Source: Avelusimicrobium excrementipullorum (GTDB taxonomy: Bacteria > Elusimicrobiota > Elusimicrobia > Elusimicrobiales > Elusimicrobiaceae). Taken from it: 64,000 bases of DNA. The translations under genes and the position numbers were made by a program. The notes beneath the pieces were generated by a model. It searched no databases and had not been told where the DNA came from. It saw only the letters and a program-made list of their open reading frames with translations. Below, one piece after another: positions 42,103 through 50,771 of this stretch (the stretch's first letter is position 1; every line of letters starts with the position of its first letter). The stretch spans positions 83,515 to 147,514 of the forward strand of contig CALVGF010000005.1 in NCBI GenBank assembly GCA_944327025.1, read 5' to 3'.

Positions 42103-44049
42103 ATGTCCTCTCAGCAAGATTCCGCCGCGCAGACCGCGGCTTTGTCTGTTCCCGTGAAAGCCTATTCCTACAGGTTTTTCCTGGCGGTTTGTTTCCTGAT
42201 TATTCTGATTTATTCCCTGGCCCTGCGCAGTTCGCCCTCGGGCGTATTTGTGCTGGTGTTATTAAACCTGCTGTTCTGCGCCGACGTGATGTTTAAAAAC
42301 GCCTGGCGCGACCTGGAAAATTTCCGCGTGACGCTGTCGGTGTTTGTTTCGGTCTGCGTGCTGGCGGCGTTTTGTTACGGTTTGTCCAAAACTTTCTTTT
42401 TAAGTCCGCTGGCCGGCGGCGTGCCGGATTTGTATATTGCGCTTTCGGCCTGTATTGTTTTGTATTTATGGACCTGTGCCCGCGCCGCGCGCAGCAAAGA
42501 GCGCACGAAGGTATTTATTAAAAAGCTGGACGATTTTCTGCCCAAATCCGGCCGCCTGATGCAGGGCCAGCGCGAGATGATGATATTTGCGCGCGAATTA
42601 AAAGCCGGCGATATTATCCGCGTAAAAGCCGGCGAGCGTATCCCCTGCGAAGGAGAAGTGGCCAAAGGCAGCAGCGCGGTGGACGAAAGCCTGATTACGG
42701 GCAATATGCTGCCTACGTCCAAAGTGGTGGGCAGCCGCGTATATGCCGGCACGCTCAACAAACGCGCGGAAATCATGGTGCGCGTGAGCAAAGGGCTGGA
42801 CGGCAGCGTGATTGCCGGTATTATTGCCGCCATTAAAAGCAGCGAACGCCGCCGCGTGCCGCGCAAAGACCCGCTGGACGGATATGCGCTGTGGATTTTG
42901 TTGTTTGCGGTGGTGCTGGGGCTGGCCGGATATGTTTATTTTTACTGGCAGGGGGATTACCGCCGCCCGCTGCATACGGTGGGGATTTTCCTGCTGGTTG
43001 TCGGGCTGGGCTGTCCGCTGTCTTTCTTCTTCAGCGCGGTGTTTCCGGCCTGGTGCGTGCGCCTGGGGGCGCGCCGGCGCAAAATTATCCTGCAGGAGCT
43101 GGGCGCGCTGGACGCGCTGACGCAGGCGGACGCGGTGTTTTTTGACAAAACGGGCACGCTGACTTACGGAGAACTGCGTATCGCTTCGGTGCATGCGCCC
43201 GACGCCAAAACCAAACGGGAGCTGCTTATTACGCTGGCGACGGCTGAACAGCTGGTGGACGGCCCCTTTGCGGCCGCCGTCAATATTTACGCGGCCGAGC
43301 ATAAAGTGCCCGTGCGTAAACTGCTGTGCTTTGACGTATTGCCCGGTTTGGGGGTCAAAGCGACCTCCGGCAAAAATACCCTCTTGGCGGGGCGGCCGGA
43401 ATGGCTGCGCGAGCAGGGCATAGAGGTGCCGCAGCTGACTTTCGGGGAACAGCCCGTCGTCTGCGGGGCCAAAAACGGCAAATATCTGGGCTATGTGCTG
43501 CTGGACGATAAACTGCGCCCGGGCGCGGCGGAAATGGTGCAGGCCCTGAAAGAGATGGGCAAAGAAGTGATTTTGATGTCCGGCGACAATGAAGCCTCCG
43601 TTACGGCCATTGCCCGGGAAGCCGGCATTGAACAGTTTAATTTTGGCGTATTGCCGCAGACCAAAGCCGAAATTTTAAGCAATTTCCATGCCTTGGGCAA
43701 AAAAGCCGTCATGGTGGGGGACGGTTTTAACGATATCACCGCTCTGCTGCGTGCCGACGCGGGGGTGGTGTTTTCGTCCGGCAAAAACGTATATAATAAC
43801 TGGGTGGACGTGATTATTAAACGCTCGGATTTGGCCAGCATTACCGATTTGTTTTTAATGAACCGGAAACTTTCCGCCCGCGTGCGCGGCAATGTATTTT
43901 TAAGCATATTCTGTAACGCCGTGCTGACCGTCTGGCTTTTGTTTGCCCCGCCGCCGGAATATACGGCCTGGTTCTGGGTGCCGGCGGGCCTGCTGGCGGG
44001 GGTGTTCGTCATATTTTTAAATTCTGCGAGGTTGCTAAACGTCAAATGA
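42103..44049 (+). CDS. P1B-type ATPase-like protein with altered catalytic motifs
   Basis: A 648-residue membrane protein with the P1B heavy-metal pump layout: two pairs of N-terminal helices, actuator domain, helices, P/N domain and two C-terminal helices. The phosphorylation site D348-KTGT and GDGFND are intact. Three signatures are changed. CPC is C304-P-L306. TGE of the actuator is TGN (199-201), which lacks the Glu that drives dephosphorylation. The HP dipeptide of the nucleotide domain is GP (387-388). There is no N-terminal metal-binding domain. It may be a pump of altered substrate or a regulatory pseudo-pump. It is in the lspA operon and overlaps queF by ATGA. Confidence 0.82.
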   Translation: MSSQQDSAAQTAALSVPVKAYSYRFFLAVCFLIILIYSLALRSSPSGVFVLVLLNLLFCADVMFKNAWRDLENFRVTLSVFVSVCVLAAFCYGLSKTFFLSPLAGGVPDLYIALSACIVLYLWTCARAARSKERTKVFIKKLDDFLPKSGRLMQGQREMMIFARELKAGDIIRVKAGERIPCEGEVAKGSSAVDESLITGNMLPTSKVVGSRVYAGTLNKRAEIMVRVSKGLDGSVIAGIIAAIKSSERRRVPRKDPLDGYALWILLFAVVLGLAGYVYFYWQGDYRRPLHTVGIFLLVVGLGCPLSFFFSAVFPAWCVRLGARRRKIILQELGALDALTQADAVFFDKTGTLTYGELRIASVHAPDAKTKRELLITLATAEQLVDGPFAAAVNIYAAEHKVPVRKLLCFDVLPGLGVKATSGKNTLLAGRPEWLREQGIEVPQLTFGEQPVVCGAKNGKYLGYVLLDDKLRPGAAEMVQALKEMGKEVILMSGDNEASVTAIAREAGIEQFNFGVLPQTKAEILSNFHALGKKAVMVGDGFNDITALLRADAGVVFSSGKNVYNNWVDVIIKRSDLASITDLFLMNRKLSARVRGNVFLSIFCNAVLTVWLLFAPPPEYTAWFWVPAGLLAGVFVIFLNSARLLNVK

Positions 44050-44465
44050 AAACACAGGATATTGATTTCGGATATACTTCCGACCACGCGCGCAAAAACG
44101 CCGATGCGGTGCTGCCGCAGATACAGTGCTGGCCCAACCAGTACAAACGCGATTATAATATTAAAATTGAACTGCCGGAATTTACTTCCGTCTGCCCGAA
44201 AACGGGACTGCCGGATTTCGGCGTGATTACCATTGAATATGTGCCCAATGAGTTGTGTCTGGAGCTTAAAAGCCTGAAATATTATTTGCTGGAGTACCGC
44301 GATATGGGCATTTTTATGGAAAACATCGCCAATAAAATTTTGGACGATGTCGTCAAAGCCTGCCGGCCCAAACACGCCGTCGTAACGGGTGTGTTTACGC
44401 CGCGCGGCGGGCTGCGCTCGGTCATTACGGCTTCGTACGATGAGAAGGAAGGTTATGGCAAATAA
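44046..44465 (+). CDS. queF: NADPH-dependent 7-cyano-7-deazaguanine reductase
   Basis: Reduces preQ0 to preQ1 in queuosine synthesis. The 139-residue, single-domain (YkvM-type) form is normal. The nucleophile Cys50 and acid Asp57 are in VCPKTGLPDFG. LELKSLKYY is the NADPH-side motif, and FTPRGGLRS is conserved. The position of the active-site His in the B. subtilis enzyme is Met here (GIFMEN); this region varies among QueF proteins, so I do not infer inactivity. No other queuosine gene is in the window. Confidence 0.93.
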   Translation: MKTQDIDFGYTSDHARKNADAVLPQIQCWPNQYKRDYNIKIELPEFTSVCPKTGLPDFGVITIEYVPNELCLELKSLKYYLLEYRDMGIFMENIANKILDDVVKACRPKHAVVTGVFTPRGGLRSVITASYDEKEGYGK

Positions 44466-45225
44466 CAAACTTAAATGGATTGCCCTGGTGCTGGGGATAT
44501 TGGCGGTATTTTGTGCGGGGGGGTGGTTTTTTACCTCTCTGCCGCGCTGGACAACGGGCGGCGGCGAAGTGGAACAGCTCTACAGCGAAGACGGGGAAGC
44601 CTATGGTATTTTTGACAATATTCCGCCCGAAGAACTGGCCGCCGCCGAAGCCGCGGCCATGTACGGCTTAAACCAGCAGATCGTTCTGCCGGAGGATTCC
44701 GCGCAGGCGCAGCGGCGGGACGGCTCGGAACTGCCTTCGCAAATCGCTTTGACGGACGTTTCGGAAATAGCCGGCGTGGCTCCCGCGGCGGAAGAAGAGG
44801 ATGAGGAAGGCAAATCTTCCGATGGTTCCACCGCCGTGCCCATGGAACTTATCAGCGGCAAAGCCACCGTCTTGCCCGGGCAGGATATTTCCGCCCTGCC
44901 GGAACAGGAAAGCAAAATTACGATGATTGCCGCGCCCGTTAAGTTTTTTCTGATTAAAAATTCAGACGAATATAAAAAATTCAAAACCCGCGCGCGGGGC
45001 AGTTATCCGGCGGTGGATTTCACCAAGCAAATGCTGGTGGTGCTGGAGTCCGACAGCCAGCTGCCCGACAATGTGTTTGAAATCCGCTCCGCGCAGCTGA
45101 AAGACGGTAAAGTGCATGTGACATATGCCGTCAGTCTGTTTGACCTGGATAAAAAACTAAACACCCACGCCGTAGCCGCGGTGGGCCGTTCGGACGCGGA
45201 TGTGGAGCTGGAACAGGTGCTGTAA
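44455..45225 (+). CDS. Membrane-anchored protein with PrcB-like C-terminal domain
   Basis: A 256-residue protein with one N-terminal membrane helix (WIALVLGILAVFCAGGWFF) and no cleavage site, so it is anchored with its bulk outside the cytoplasm. An acidic low-complexity linker (EEEDEEGKSSDGS) precedes a C-terminal domain. Its pattern YPAVDFTKQMLVVLESDSQ...VHVTYAV resembles PrcB C-terminal domains; this is by eye only. It is the last gene of the ileS operon and overlaps queF by 11 bp. The GAAGGAAGG Shine-Dalgarno lies inside queF. Confidence 0.65.
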   Translation: MANNKLKWIALVLGILAVFCAGGWFFTSLPRWTTGGGEVEQLYSEDGEAYGIFDNIPPEELAAAEAAAMYGLNQQIVLPEDSAQAQRRDGSELPSQIALTDVSEIAGVAPAAEEEDEEGKSSDGSTAVPMELISGKATVLPGQDISALPEQESKITMIAAPVKFFLIKNSDEYKKFKTRARGSYPAVDFTKQMLVVLESDSQLPDNVFEIRSAQLKDGKVHVTYAVSLFDLDKKLNTHAVAAVGRSDADVELEQVL

Positions 45226-45240
45226 GAATACGCCCTTTAT

Positions 45241-45272
45241 AAAAAACCCCGCTCTTTTGAGCGGGGTTTTTT
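45241..45272. terminator. Bidirectional terminator
   Basis: AAAAAACCCCGCTC pairs with GAGCGGGGTTTTTT around TTTT, between the convergent ileS and plsY operons. Confidence 0.92.
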
Positions 45273-45279
45273 AACACGT

Positions 45280-45540
45280 TTATTTCAGCAAATTGCCCGA
45301 AGGTTTAAAACGCACTTTCTTTTTGGCGGGCACCTGCACTTTTTCGCCGGTTTTGGGGTTGCGGCGCGTAACGGGCAGGGCGGTTTTTAAATGAAATGAG
45401 CCGAAATTGCTGATGACCACTTTTCCGTCGCGTTTTAAGCCGTGTTTAATGATTTCAAACACTTTGTCCACGGAAATTTTGGCCTGTTTTTTGTCCAGCA
45501 CGTGGCGGGTGAGATGGCGGATGACGTCGTCCTTGTTCAT
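45280..45540 (-). CDS. hup: HU/IHF family DNA-binding protein
   Basis: An 86-residue dimeric DNA-bending protein with the HU pattern: MNKDDVIRHL at the start, ISNFGSFHLK, then RRNPKTGEKVQVPAKKKVRFKPS with the intercalating Pro in the arm. It is the last gene of plsY-gpsA-hup. Having HU downstream of gpsA is unusual enough that its expression may follow membrane lipid synthesis. Confidence 0.93.
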   Translation of the reverse strand: MNKDDVIRHLTRHVLDKKQAKISVDKVFEIIKHGLKRDGKVVISNFGSFHLKTALPVTRRNPKTGEKVQVPAKKKVRFKPSGNLLK

Positions 45541-45557
45541 GTTGCTCTGTCCTTATT

Positions 45558-46562
45558 TTATTTGTTGCCGCGGTTGACAAAACCCATGGCCTGCAGCAGT
45601 ACATGCGGCTTTTTGCCCTGGCAGACGATTTGCCAAATGGCGTCAATAATCGGCGTGTTTAAATTGTTTTTGCGCGCAATATCGTAGACGCTTTGTACGG
45701 AATTGACGCCTTCGGCAATGGTGCCCACTTCTTTTTTGGCTTCTTCCAGCGTCAGGCCGGAGCCGAGTTTTTCTCCCAGGCGGCGGTTGCGCGAAATGGC
45801 GGACATACAGGTCAGTATTGCGTCACCGAAGCCCGCCAGGCTGTACACCGTGTTCGGCTGGCCGCCCTGGCTGACCAGCACGCAGTCCATTTCCTGCAAA
45901 GCCTGGGTGATGAGGGCGGCTTTGGAGTTGGCTCCGTCGCCAATGCCGTCAATCACGCCCGCGCCGATAGCCAGCACGTTTTTAATGGCGCCGCCGTATT
46001 CCACGCCGCGCCGGTCCGAAGCCGGCACCACGATAATCGGGTCTCCGTCAAAGACGGGGCGTATTTCGTCCACCAAAGCGGGGTCTTTTCCGGCCAGCAT
46101 AATTTTGGTCGGCACGTCCTGCGCCACTTCCAGCGCAAAGCTCGGCCCGCTGAAGGCCAGCGCCTTGTCTTTAAGCTGCGGCAGTTCTTCTTCAATGATT
46201 TCGCAAATGGTTTTGAAAGTTTTGTCCTCTATGCCTTTGGACGCACTGACCACGGGCAGCACCTTGCCGTTTAAAAGCGGCTTTAACTGTTCGCGGCAGA
46301 AGGAGCGTATGGCTTTGGAAGAAATGACAAACACCAACATATCCGCGTCCTGTACGGCTTCTTTTACCTCGCCGGTCAGCTTGATGTTGTCATGGATTTT
46401 AAAATTGGGGATATTGGGGTGGCGGCCCATGGTCTGCAAGGCGTGCAGCAGCTGTTCGTTGTACTCCCACAGGCGCACATTGTAGCCGCGTTTGGCCAAA
46501 TGCTGGGCTATCACGCTGCCCCAAATGCCCGCGCCGAAAACGGTAATATTATTTATTTTCAT
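45558..46562 (-). CDS. gpsA: Glycerol-3-phosphate dehydrogenase [NAD(P)+]
   Basis: Reduces dihydroxyacetone phosphate to sn-glycerol-3-phosphate for phospholipid synthesis. The 335 residues include the Rossmann motif FGAGIWG (about 9-15), SASKGIED, GPSFALEVA, the catalytic-Lys segment GGAIKNVLAIGAG, NSKAALITQ and AGFGD. The product feeds PlsY, encoded just upstream and overlapping by 14 bp. The ATG was preferred over an in-frame upstream TTG. Confidence 0.96.
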   Translation of the reverse strand: MKINNITVFGAGIWGSVIAQHLAKRGYNVRLWEYNEQLLHALQTMGRHPNIPNFKIHDNIKLTGEVKEAVQDADMLVFVISSKAIRSFCREQLKPLLNGKVLPVVSASKGIEDKTFKTICEIIEEELPQLKDKALAFSGPSFALEVAQDVPTKIMLAGKDPALVDEIRPVFDGDPIIVVPASDRRGVEYGGAIKNVLAIGAGVIDGIGDGANSKAALITQALQEMDCVLVSQGGQPNTVYSLAGFGDAILTCMSAISRNRRLGEKLGSGLTLEEAKKEVGTIAEGVNSVQSVYDIARKNNLNTPIIDAIWQIVCQGKKPHVLLQAMGFVNRGNK

Positions 46563-47175
46563 GTTTTCTTTTTTTGGCGCCGTCTTCAAAGGCCAGTTCT
46601 TTCTTGGCCAGCAGGCGCTTAATATTGGGAATATGTTTGTAAATGACCAGCAGGGCGATGGCCAGGGCCATAATGTCTACGGCTAACGGGTGACTGCCAA
46701 TGAAAAAGCTGGCCACGGGCAACACCACACAGGCCACAATGGAACCGATGGAAATGCGCCCCCACAAAGCCACGCATACGACAAACGCCGCAAACGCCAG
46801 CCCCGTTGGTATGGGCAGCAGGGCGGCAAACACGCCGGCGGAGGTGGCCACGCCTTTGCCGCCGCGGAATTTGAGGTAAATGGTCCACATATGGCCCAGA
46901 ATGGCAATCGTGCCGCACAGAATGGCCGGCCAATAGCTGTCAGGGAAAATATGCAGGGCCAGACAGGTGGGGATGAACCCTTTCAGCCCGTCAATTAAAA
47001 AAGTGGTTACGCCGGCCCATTTGCCCACCGTGCGGTACACATTGGCCGCACCCGGATTGCCCGAGCCGTGCTGCCGAATGTCTATGCCCATGGCTTTGCG
47101 GGCAATCAGGTAACCGGTGGGAACGGCCCCGAGTAAGTAGCTAAATAAAACCAACAGGAGTACTTTGATAGTCAT
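46549..47175 (-). CDS. plsY: Acyl-phosphate glycerol-3-phosphate acyltransferase
   Basis: This inner-membrane enzyme makes lysophosphatidic acid from acyl-phosphate and glycerol-3-phosphate. The 208 residues have about five membrane helices and the family motifs SGNPGAANVYR, KGFIP and KFRGGKGVATSAG, plus GHMWTIYLKF. The usual PlsX partner is not in the window. It heads the operon with gpsA and hup. Confidence 0.95.
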   Translation of the reverse strand: MTIKVLLLVLFSYLLGAVPTGYLIARKAMGIDIRQHGSGNPGAANVYRTVGKWAGVTTFLIDGLKGFIPTCLALHIFPDSYWPAILCGTIAILGHMWTIYLKFRGGKGVATSAGVFAALLPIPTGLAFAAFVVCVALWGRISIGSIVACVVLPVASFFIGSHPLAVDIMALAIALLVIYKHIPNIKRLLAKKELAFEDGAKKRKHENK

Positions 47176-47181
47176 ATATTT

Positions 47182-47209
47182 ATTATATAAAGTTTGGTCC
47201 GCCGCGCAA
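47182..47209 (-). promoter_or_regulatory. plsY promoter (leaderless candidate)
   Basis: On the minus strand: TTGCGC, 16 bp, perfect TATAAT, then 6 nt to the ATG. +1 would be the A of ATG. No Shine-Dalgarno. Confidence 0.6.
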
Positions 47210-47288
47210 CGGACAAATGGATTTTGGGTGGTAAGAACAGGCAATTTTATATATACTTAAAAAAAGTGCGTTTTGCATGCGGAGTATT

Positions 47289-48296
47289 ATGAAAAAAATC
47301 CTTTTTCTGTCTTTTTTGTTATTCTTTTCTGTCGGGGTCCGTGCGGCCCAGGACGAGCCGGTGTTTTTTGCGGAAGATTTTTTAAACCAGAGCGTCATCA
47401 CCGTGCAGAATGACCGCAGCGGCCAGCAGTGCCACGCGGTGCGTATTTTGCCCAAATGGTATTTGACCGCCGCGCATTGCGTGCGTCCGTATTGCGATAA
47501 AGCGTGTACGGTTACCTTTCATTTGCTTCAGGGCCCTTTGCAGGCCATGGCGGACGTGCCGCATGCGTCGGCCGACCCCAAGGTATTTACTCCGCGCCAA
47601 TATCATTTGGACGATGCCAAAAACGTGCGTTATGACGTGGCGCTTATTCGCTTTGATCCCCGGCCGGAAGAATATTTTTTCTATGACGCCCGCTCCAAGC
47701 TGGCCCTGGAAGAAAAAGATTTTCTTAAAACCCTTAATAAATCCGAATATGCCGAGCAGCGGGCCCAGTGGCAGGCGCTGGCGTCTGCCCGTCCTAAACT
47801 GTTGGTAGTACCGGATGAAAGTGCCCGTCACGTCCGCCAGCCTCTGGCCGTGCCGGACCTGCGCAGCGGCAGTATCTTTTTCCGTGACAGCCAAACCGCG
47901 GACTTTTATTATTTCCCGCAGCTGCATCACTACATGGGCGGCAATTTCGGCGTGGAAAAGGGCATGAGCGGCGGCGGCGTGGTACTGCCGAGGGGTCATG
48001 TTATCGGGGTGGTGTCTGCCAACTTAAACAGTCAGGGCCGCATTATGGTGTATAACGAAAAAGATGAAGCGGTGGGATACATGCCGTATTCGTCGGACTA
48101 CTTTTTGTTTACGCCCATCAGCCGCCAGAACGCCACGTTTATCCGCGGAACGATTGCTTCTTTTCACGAGCCCGGCCGCAGCGCCAACTTGGCCAATATT
48201 TCCCCGCGCGAAGCGGAACGCTCCGACGTAACGCTGCAAACCGCCTTTGGCGGCGCACTGACCGTGCGGGACATTACGGGCGCAAACCAGCAATAA
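47289..48296 (+). CDS. Secreted trypsin-like (S1) serine protease
   Basis: A 335-residue protease with a signal peptide (MKKILFLSFLLFFSVGVRAA). The triad is visible: H63 in LTAAHC, D116 in RYDVALIRF and S227 in KGMSGGGVV. Cys48-Cys64 is the probable disulfide next to the His, with a CDKAC pair following. An insertion of about 70 residues lies between the Asp and Ser. The ATG just after GGAGTATT begins the signal peptide; another ATG four codons upstream is in frame. The 3' end overlaps hflX on the other strand by 23 bp, so no terminator separates them. Confidence 0.88.
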   Translation: MKKILFLSFLLFFSVGVRAAQDEPVFFAEDFLNQSVITVQNDRSGQQCHAVRILPKWYLTAAHCVRPYCDKACTVTFHLLQGPLQAMADVPHASADPKVFTPRQYHLDDAKNVRYDVALIRFDPRPEEYFFYDARSKLALEEKDFLKTLNKSEYAEQRAQWQALASARPKLLVVPDESARHVRQPLAVPDLRSGSIFFRDSQTADFYYFPQLHHYMGGNFGVEKGMSGGGVVLPRGHVIGVVSANLNSQGRIMVYNEKDEAVGYMPYSSDYFLFTPISRQNATFIRGTIASFHEPGRSANLANISPREAERSDVTLQTAFGGALTVRDITGANQQ

Positions 48297-49530
48297 GTTT
48301 TTTCTCCAGATCCTGCCGGTTCCCTTCCGTACTCATCAGGCGCAGTTCCAGTCCGCCGTCCGGCAGGGCGGTGCGGTGCAGGACCAGACAGCGCGTATAA
48401 ATCTGCCCCAGCAGTTTGGTTTGGTCCGCGCGCAAAGACAGCGTATATAGCTTCCATTTTTTTTGCAGGGCCTTTTCCACGGCGGCCAACAGCGGCGGCA
48501 GGCCTTGTTTGTTTTGCGCGCTGATAAATACGGCCTGGGGGTATTGTTCCTTCAGCGCGCGCAGCCGCGGCGCGGGAAGCAGGTCCGTTTTATTCATCAC
48601 GTCTATGACGGGCAGGCGCGGAATGTGCAAATCCGTTAAAATTTGGCGTACGGTGCGGCTTTGGCTTTCCCGCAGGGGGGAGGAAGCGTCATGTATATGC
48701 AAAAGCACGTCGGCAAAGGCGGTTTCTTCCAGCGTGGCGCGAAAGGCCGACACCAGCGCGTGCGGCAGTTTTTGAATAAATCCCACCGTATCGGTAAACA
48801 GCATTTGCCCGCCGCCGCGCATGGGCACGCGGCGCGTGGTGGGGTCCAGCGTGGCAAAAAGTTTGTCATCGGCGTATACGGTGTTGGTGTTGGCCAATGC
48901 GTTTAAAAGCGTGCTTTTTCCGGCGTTGGTGTACCCGATAAGCGCTATTTGCGGCAGGGGCACGCTGGAGCGTCGTTGACGGCGCAGGGCGCGTTCGCGC
49001 TTGACCTGGTCAATTTCTTTTTCCAGGCGGGTGATGCGCGCGCGCAGGCGGCGGCGGTCATATTCCAGCTTGCGTTCCCCGGGGCCGCGCATGCCGATGC
49101 CGCCTTTTTGCTGCATCATGGCCGCGCCGCGCCCGCTTAAGCGCGGCAGCAGATAATTCAGCTGCGCCAGCTCTACCTGCAGTTTGCCCTCCTGGGTGCG
49201 TGCGCGCGAAGCGAAAATGTCCAGTATCAGCCGCGTGCGGTCCAGCACTTTGGCGGGCAGGATTTCTTCTAAATTTTTTTGTTGGGCGGGGGTAATTTCA
49301 TCGTCAAAAATCACCGCGTCGGCGCGGCAGGCTTCGCAGGCGGAGGCAATCTCCCGCAGTTTGCCCGAGCCTATCAGCGTGGCCGGATTGTAGGCTTCCA
49401 GGCGTACGGAATAAACGGCGGCGGTTTGCGCGCCGGCGGTTTCGGCCAGGCGTTTAAGTTCTTCCAAAGAGTGAGGATCCGGCGTTTGCGTTTTCAGCGT
49501 CGCGCCGACCAGGATAACGGTTTCAGGCAT
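48274..49530 (-). CDS. hflX: GTPase HflX
   Basis: A ribosome-associated GTPase that splits stalled 70S ribosomes under stress. The 418 residues comprise the N-terminal HflX domain (ETVILVGATLKT, FDDEITPAQQKNLEE), the glycine-rich GIGMRGPGERKLEYDRR, coiled coil, and a G domain with GYTNAGKST (G1), DTVGFI (G3) and NKTDLL (G4). The C-terminal domain is present. It overlaps miaA by 8 bp, so both are one operon, an order also known from Proteobacteria (miaA-hfq-hflX), here without hfq. Confidence 0.95.
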   Translation of the reverse strand: MPETVILVGATLKTQTPDPHSLEELKRLAETAGAQTAAVYSVRLEAYNPATLIGSGKLREIASACEACRADAVIFDDEITPAQQKNLEEILPAKVLDRTRLILDIFASRARTQEGKLQVELAQLNYLLPRLSGRGAAMMQQKGGIGMRGPGERKLEYDRRRLRARITRLEKEIDQVKRERALRRQRRSSVPLPQIALIGYTNAGKSTLLNALANTNTVYADDKLFATLDPTTRRVPMRGGGQMLFTDTVGFIQKLPHALVSAFRATLEETAFADVLLHIHDASSPLRESQSRTVRQILTDLHIPRLPVIDVMNKTDLLPAPRLRALKEQYPQAVFISAQNKQGLPPLLAAVEKALQKKWKLYTLSLRADQTKLLGQIYTRCLVLHRTALPDGGLELRLMSTEGNRQDLEKKLIAGLRP

Positions 49531-50467
49531 AAGAGGTATATTTTTCAATAATCTGTTGGGACAAATCTTCCGCAGAAAACTCTTTTTCGGAGTGGAGCTC
49601 CAGCCGCAGGGCGTTTTTATAACGGTTGAACCAGGTGCGCTGGCGTTTGGCGTATTGGCGCGTGAGCGTAAAAATTTTGTCAAACGTTTCTTCCCTGCTT
49701 TTTTCCCCGTTTATCCATTGTAAAATCTGCGGGTAGCCCAGGCTTTTGAGTGCCGGGCAGTCCGCTGCCGCGCCGGCGGCCAGCAGGGCGCGGGTTTCGG
49801 CGGCCATGGGGTCCAGCATGCCGCGCGTGCGCCGCTCAATGCGTGCGTTTAAAAGTTCTTTGTCCCAGTTTAGATAGACAAATAAGGCTTTTTCCTCGGG
49901 GAACTGTCCGAAAAACGCGCCGCTTTTCAGCTCCGAAGCCGGTTTGCCGGCCAGCAGCGTGATTTCCAGGGCGCGCATGACGCGCTGAATATTTCCCGCC
50001 GGAATTTGGGCGGCGGAAACGGGGTCTTGTTCCGCCAGACGCGCGTGCAGGGCCGCCTTGCCGCGGGCGGCGGCAAAGGCCGTCAGTTCGGCCCGCAGAG
50101 CCGGATCAGAAGGCGGCAGCGGGTCCATACCGACAAAAAAAGCGTGCAGGTACATGCCCGTCCCGCCGGCAAAAATAAAAGGCGTGTGCGTCTTTTCCCG
50201 CGTCAGCACCGCCGCCTGCGCACAAAAAGCCGCCGCATCAAATGTTTTGTCCGGCGGCAGAAAATCCACCAAATGATACGGTATGCCCTGCACTCGGTAT
50301 GTGCCCTTTTCCCATACGCCTTCGGGCTTGGCGGTTCCGTGTGTCAGTCCGCGGTAAATTTGGCGCGAATCGGCAGAGATAATCTGCGCGTCCAGTTTCC
50401 GGGCCAGCGCCAGGGCCAGTTCCGTTTTTCCGCTGGCGGTGGGACCGGCCAGAACAATATGTTTCAT
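49523..50467 (-). CDS. miaA: tRNA dimethylallyltransferase
   Basis: Adds an isopentenyl group to A37 of UNN-decoding tRNAs. It works with MiaB, also encoded in this window. The 314 residues begin with the P-loop GPTASGKTELA, then the substrate motif ISADSRQIYRGL, AGGTGMYLHA and the C-terminal QYAKRQRTWFNR. A -10 box lies 6 nt before the ATG, with no Shine-Dalgarno. Confidence 0.96.
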   Translation of the reverse strand: MKHIVLAGPTASGKTELALALARKLDAQIISADSRQIYRGLTHGTAKPEGVWEKGTYRVQGIPYHLVDFLPPDKTFDAAAFCAQAAVLTREKTHTPFIFAGGTGMYLHAFFVGMDPLPPSDPALRAELTAFAAARGKAALHARLAEQDPVSAAQIPAGNIQRVMRALEITLLAGKPASELKSGAFFGQFPEEKALFVYLNWDKELLNARIERRTRGMLDPMAAETRALLAAGAAADCPALKSLGYPQILQWINGEKSREETFDKIFTLTRQYAKRQRTWFNRYKNALRLELHSEKEFSAEDLSQQIIEKYTSYA

Positions 50468-50473
50468 GTGTAT

Positions 50474-50479
50474 ATTGTA
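50474..50479 (-). promoter_or_regulatory. -10 box abutting miaA (leaderless candidate)
   Basis: TACAAT on the minus strand ends 6 nt before the ATG; +1 would be the A of ATG. The -35 is poor. Confidence 0.45.
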
Positions 50480-50510
50480 GTAAATTGGGAAAGGGGAAAA
50501 AGAACGGAGA

Positions 50511-50536
50511 AAATAAATCCGCCCCGTACGGGGCGG
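50511..50536 (-). terminator. Terminator of the small-protein gene
   Basis: An 18-bp perfect palindrome CCGCCCCGTACGGGGCGG, followed on the minus strand by ATTTATTTT. Confidence 0.75.
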
Positions 50537-50540
50537 AAAA

Positions 50541-50753
50541 TCAGTTGGAACGTTTGGTTTTATTTTTACTGCGGGGATTTAGAGCCTTGCTAATTTTGTG
50601 TTTACTTTGCAAATAACACTCCCGCCGCTTTGCCAAACAGAAAAGCCGGAAACATTTTTCTTTGGCTTCCAAAAAATTTTCGCGTGCGCGGCAAATGGCG
50701 GCGTATAAATCTTCCAGTTCGGCCTGGGTAATTTCCGGCGGGGGAGTGGACAT
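50541..50753 (-). CDS. Small basic protein of unknown function (70 residues)
   Basis: From MSTPPPEITQAELEDLYAAI onward it is a single predicted amphipathic helix, rich in Cys, Arg and Lys (CRAREN, CFRLFCLAKRREC), with a strongly basic end (SKNKTKRSN). GAGG is 8 nt upstream. The frame is open for another 49 codons, but that part reads through a highly structured region and has no protein-like pattern. No family is recognised. It has its own terminator. Confidence 0.5.
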   Translation of the reverse strand: MSTPPPEITQAELEDLYAAICRARENFLEAKEKCFRLFCLAKRRECYLQSKHKISKALNPRSKNKTKRSN

Positions 50754-50771
50754 AAGCAACCTCACGCAAGC

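Noticed and set aside
44046..44465. QueF as a possibly inactive enzyme because the active-site His position is Met
   Set aside because: The GIFxEN segment is variable in family members I recall, and Cys50 and Asp57 are intact; not enough for a claim.
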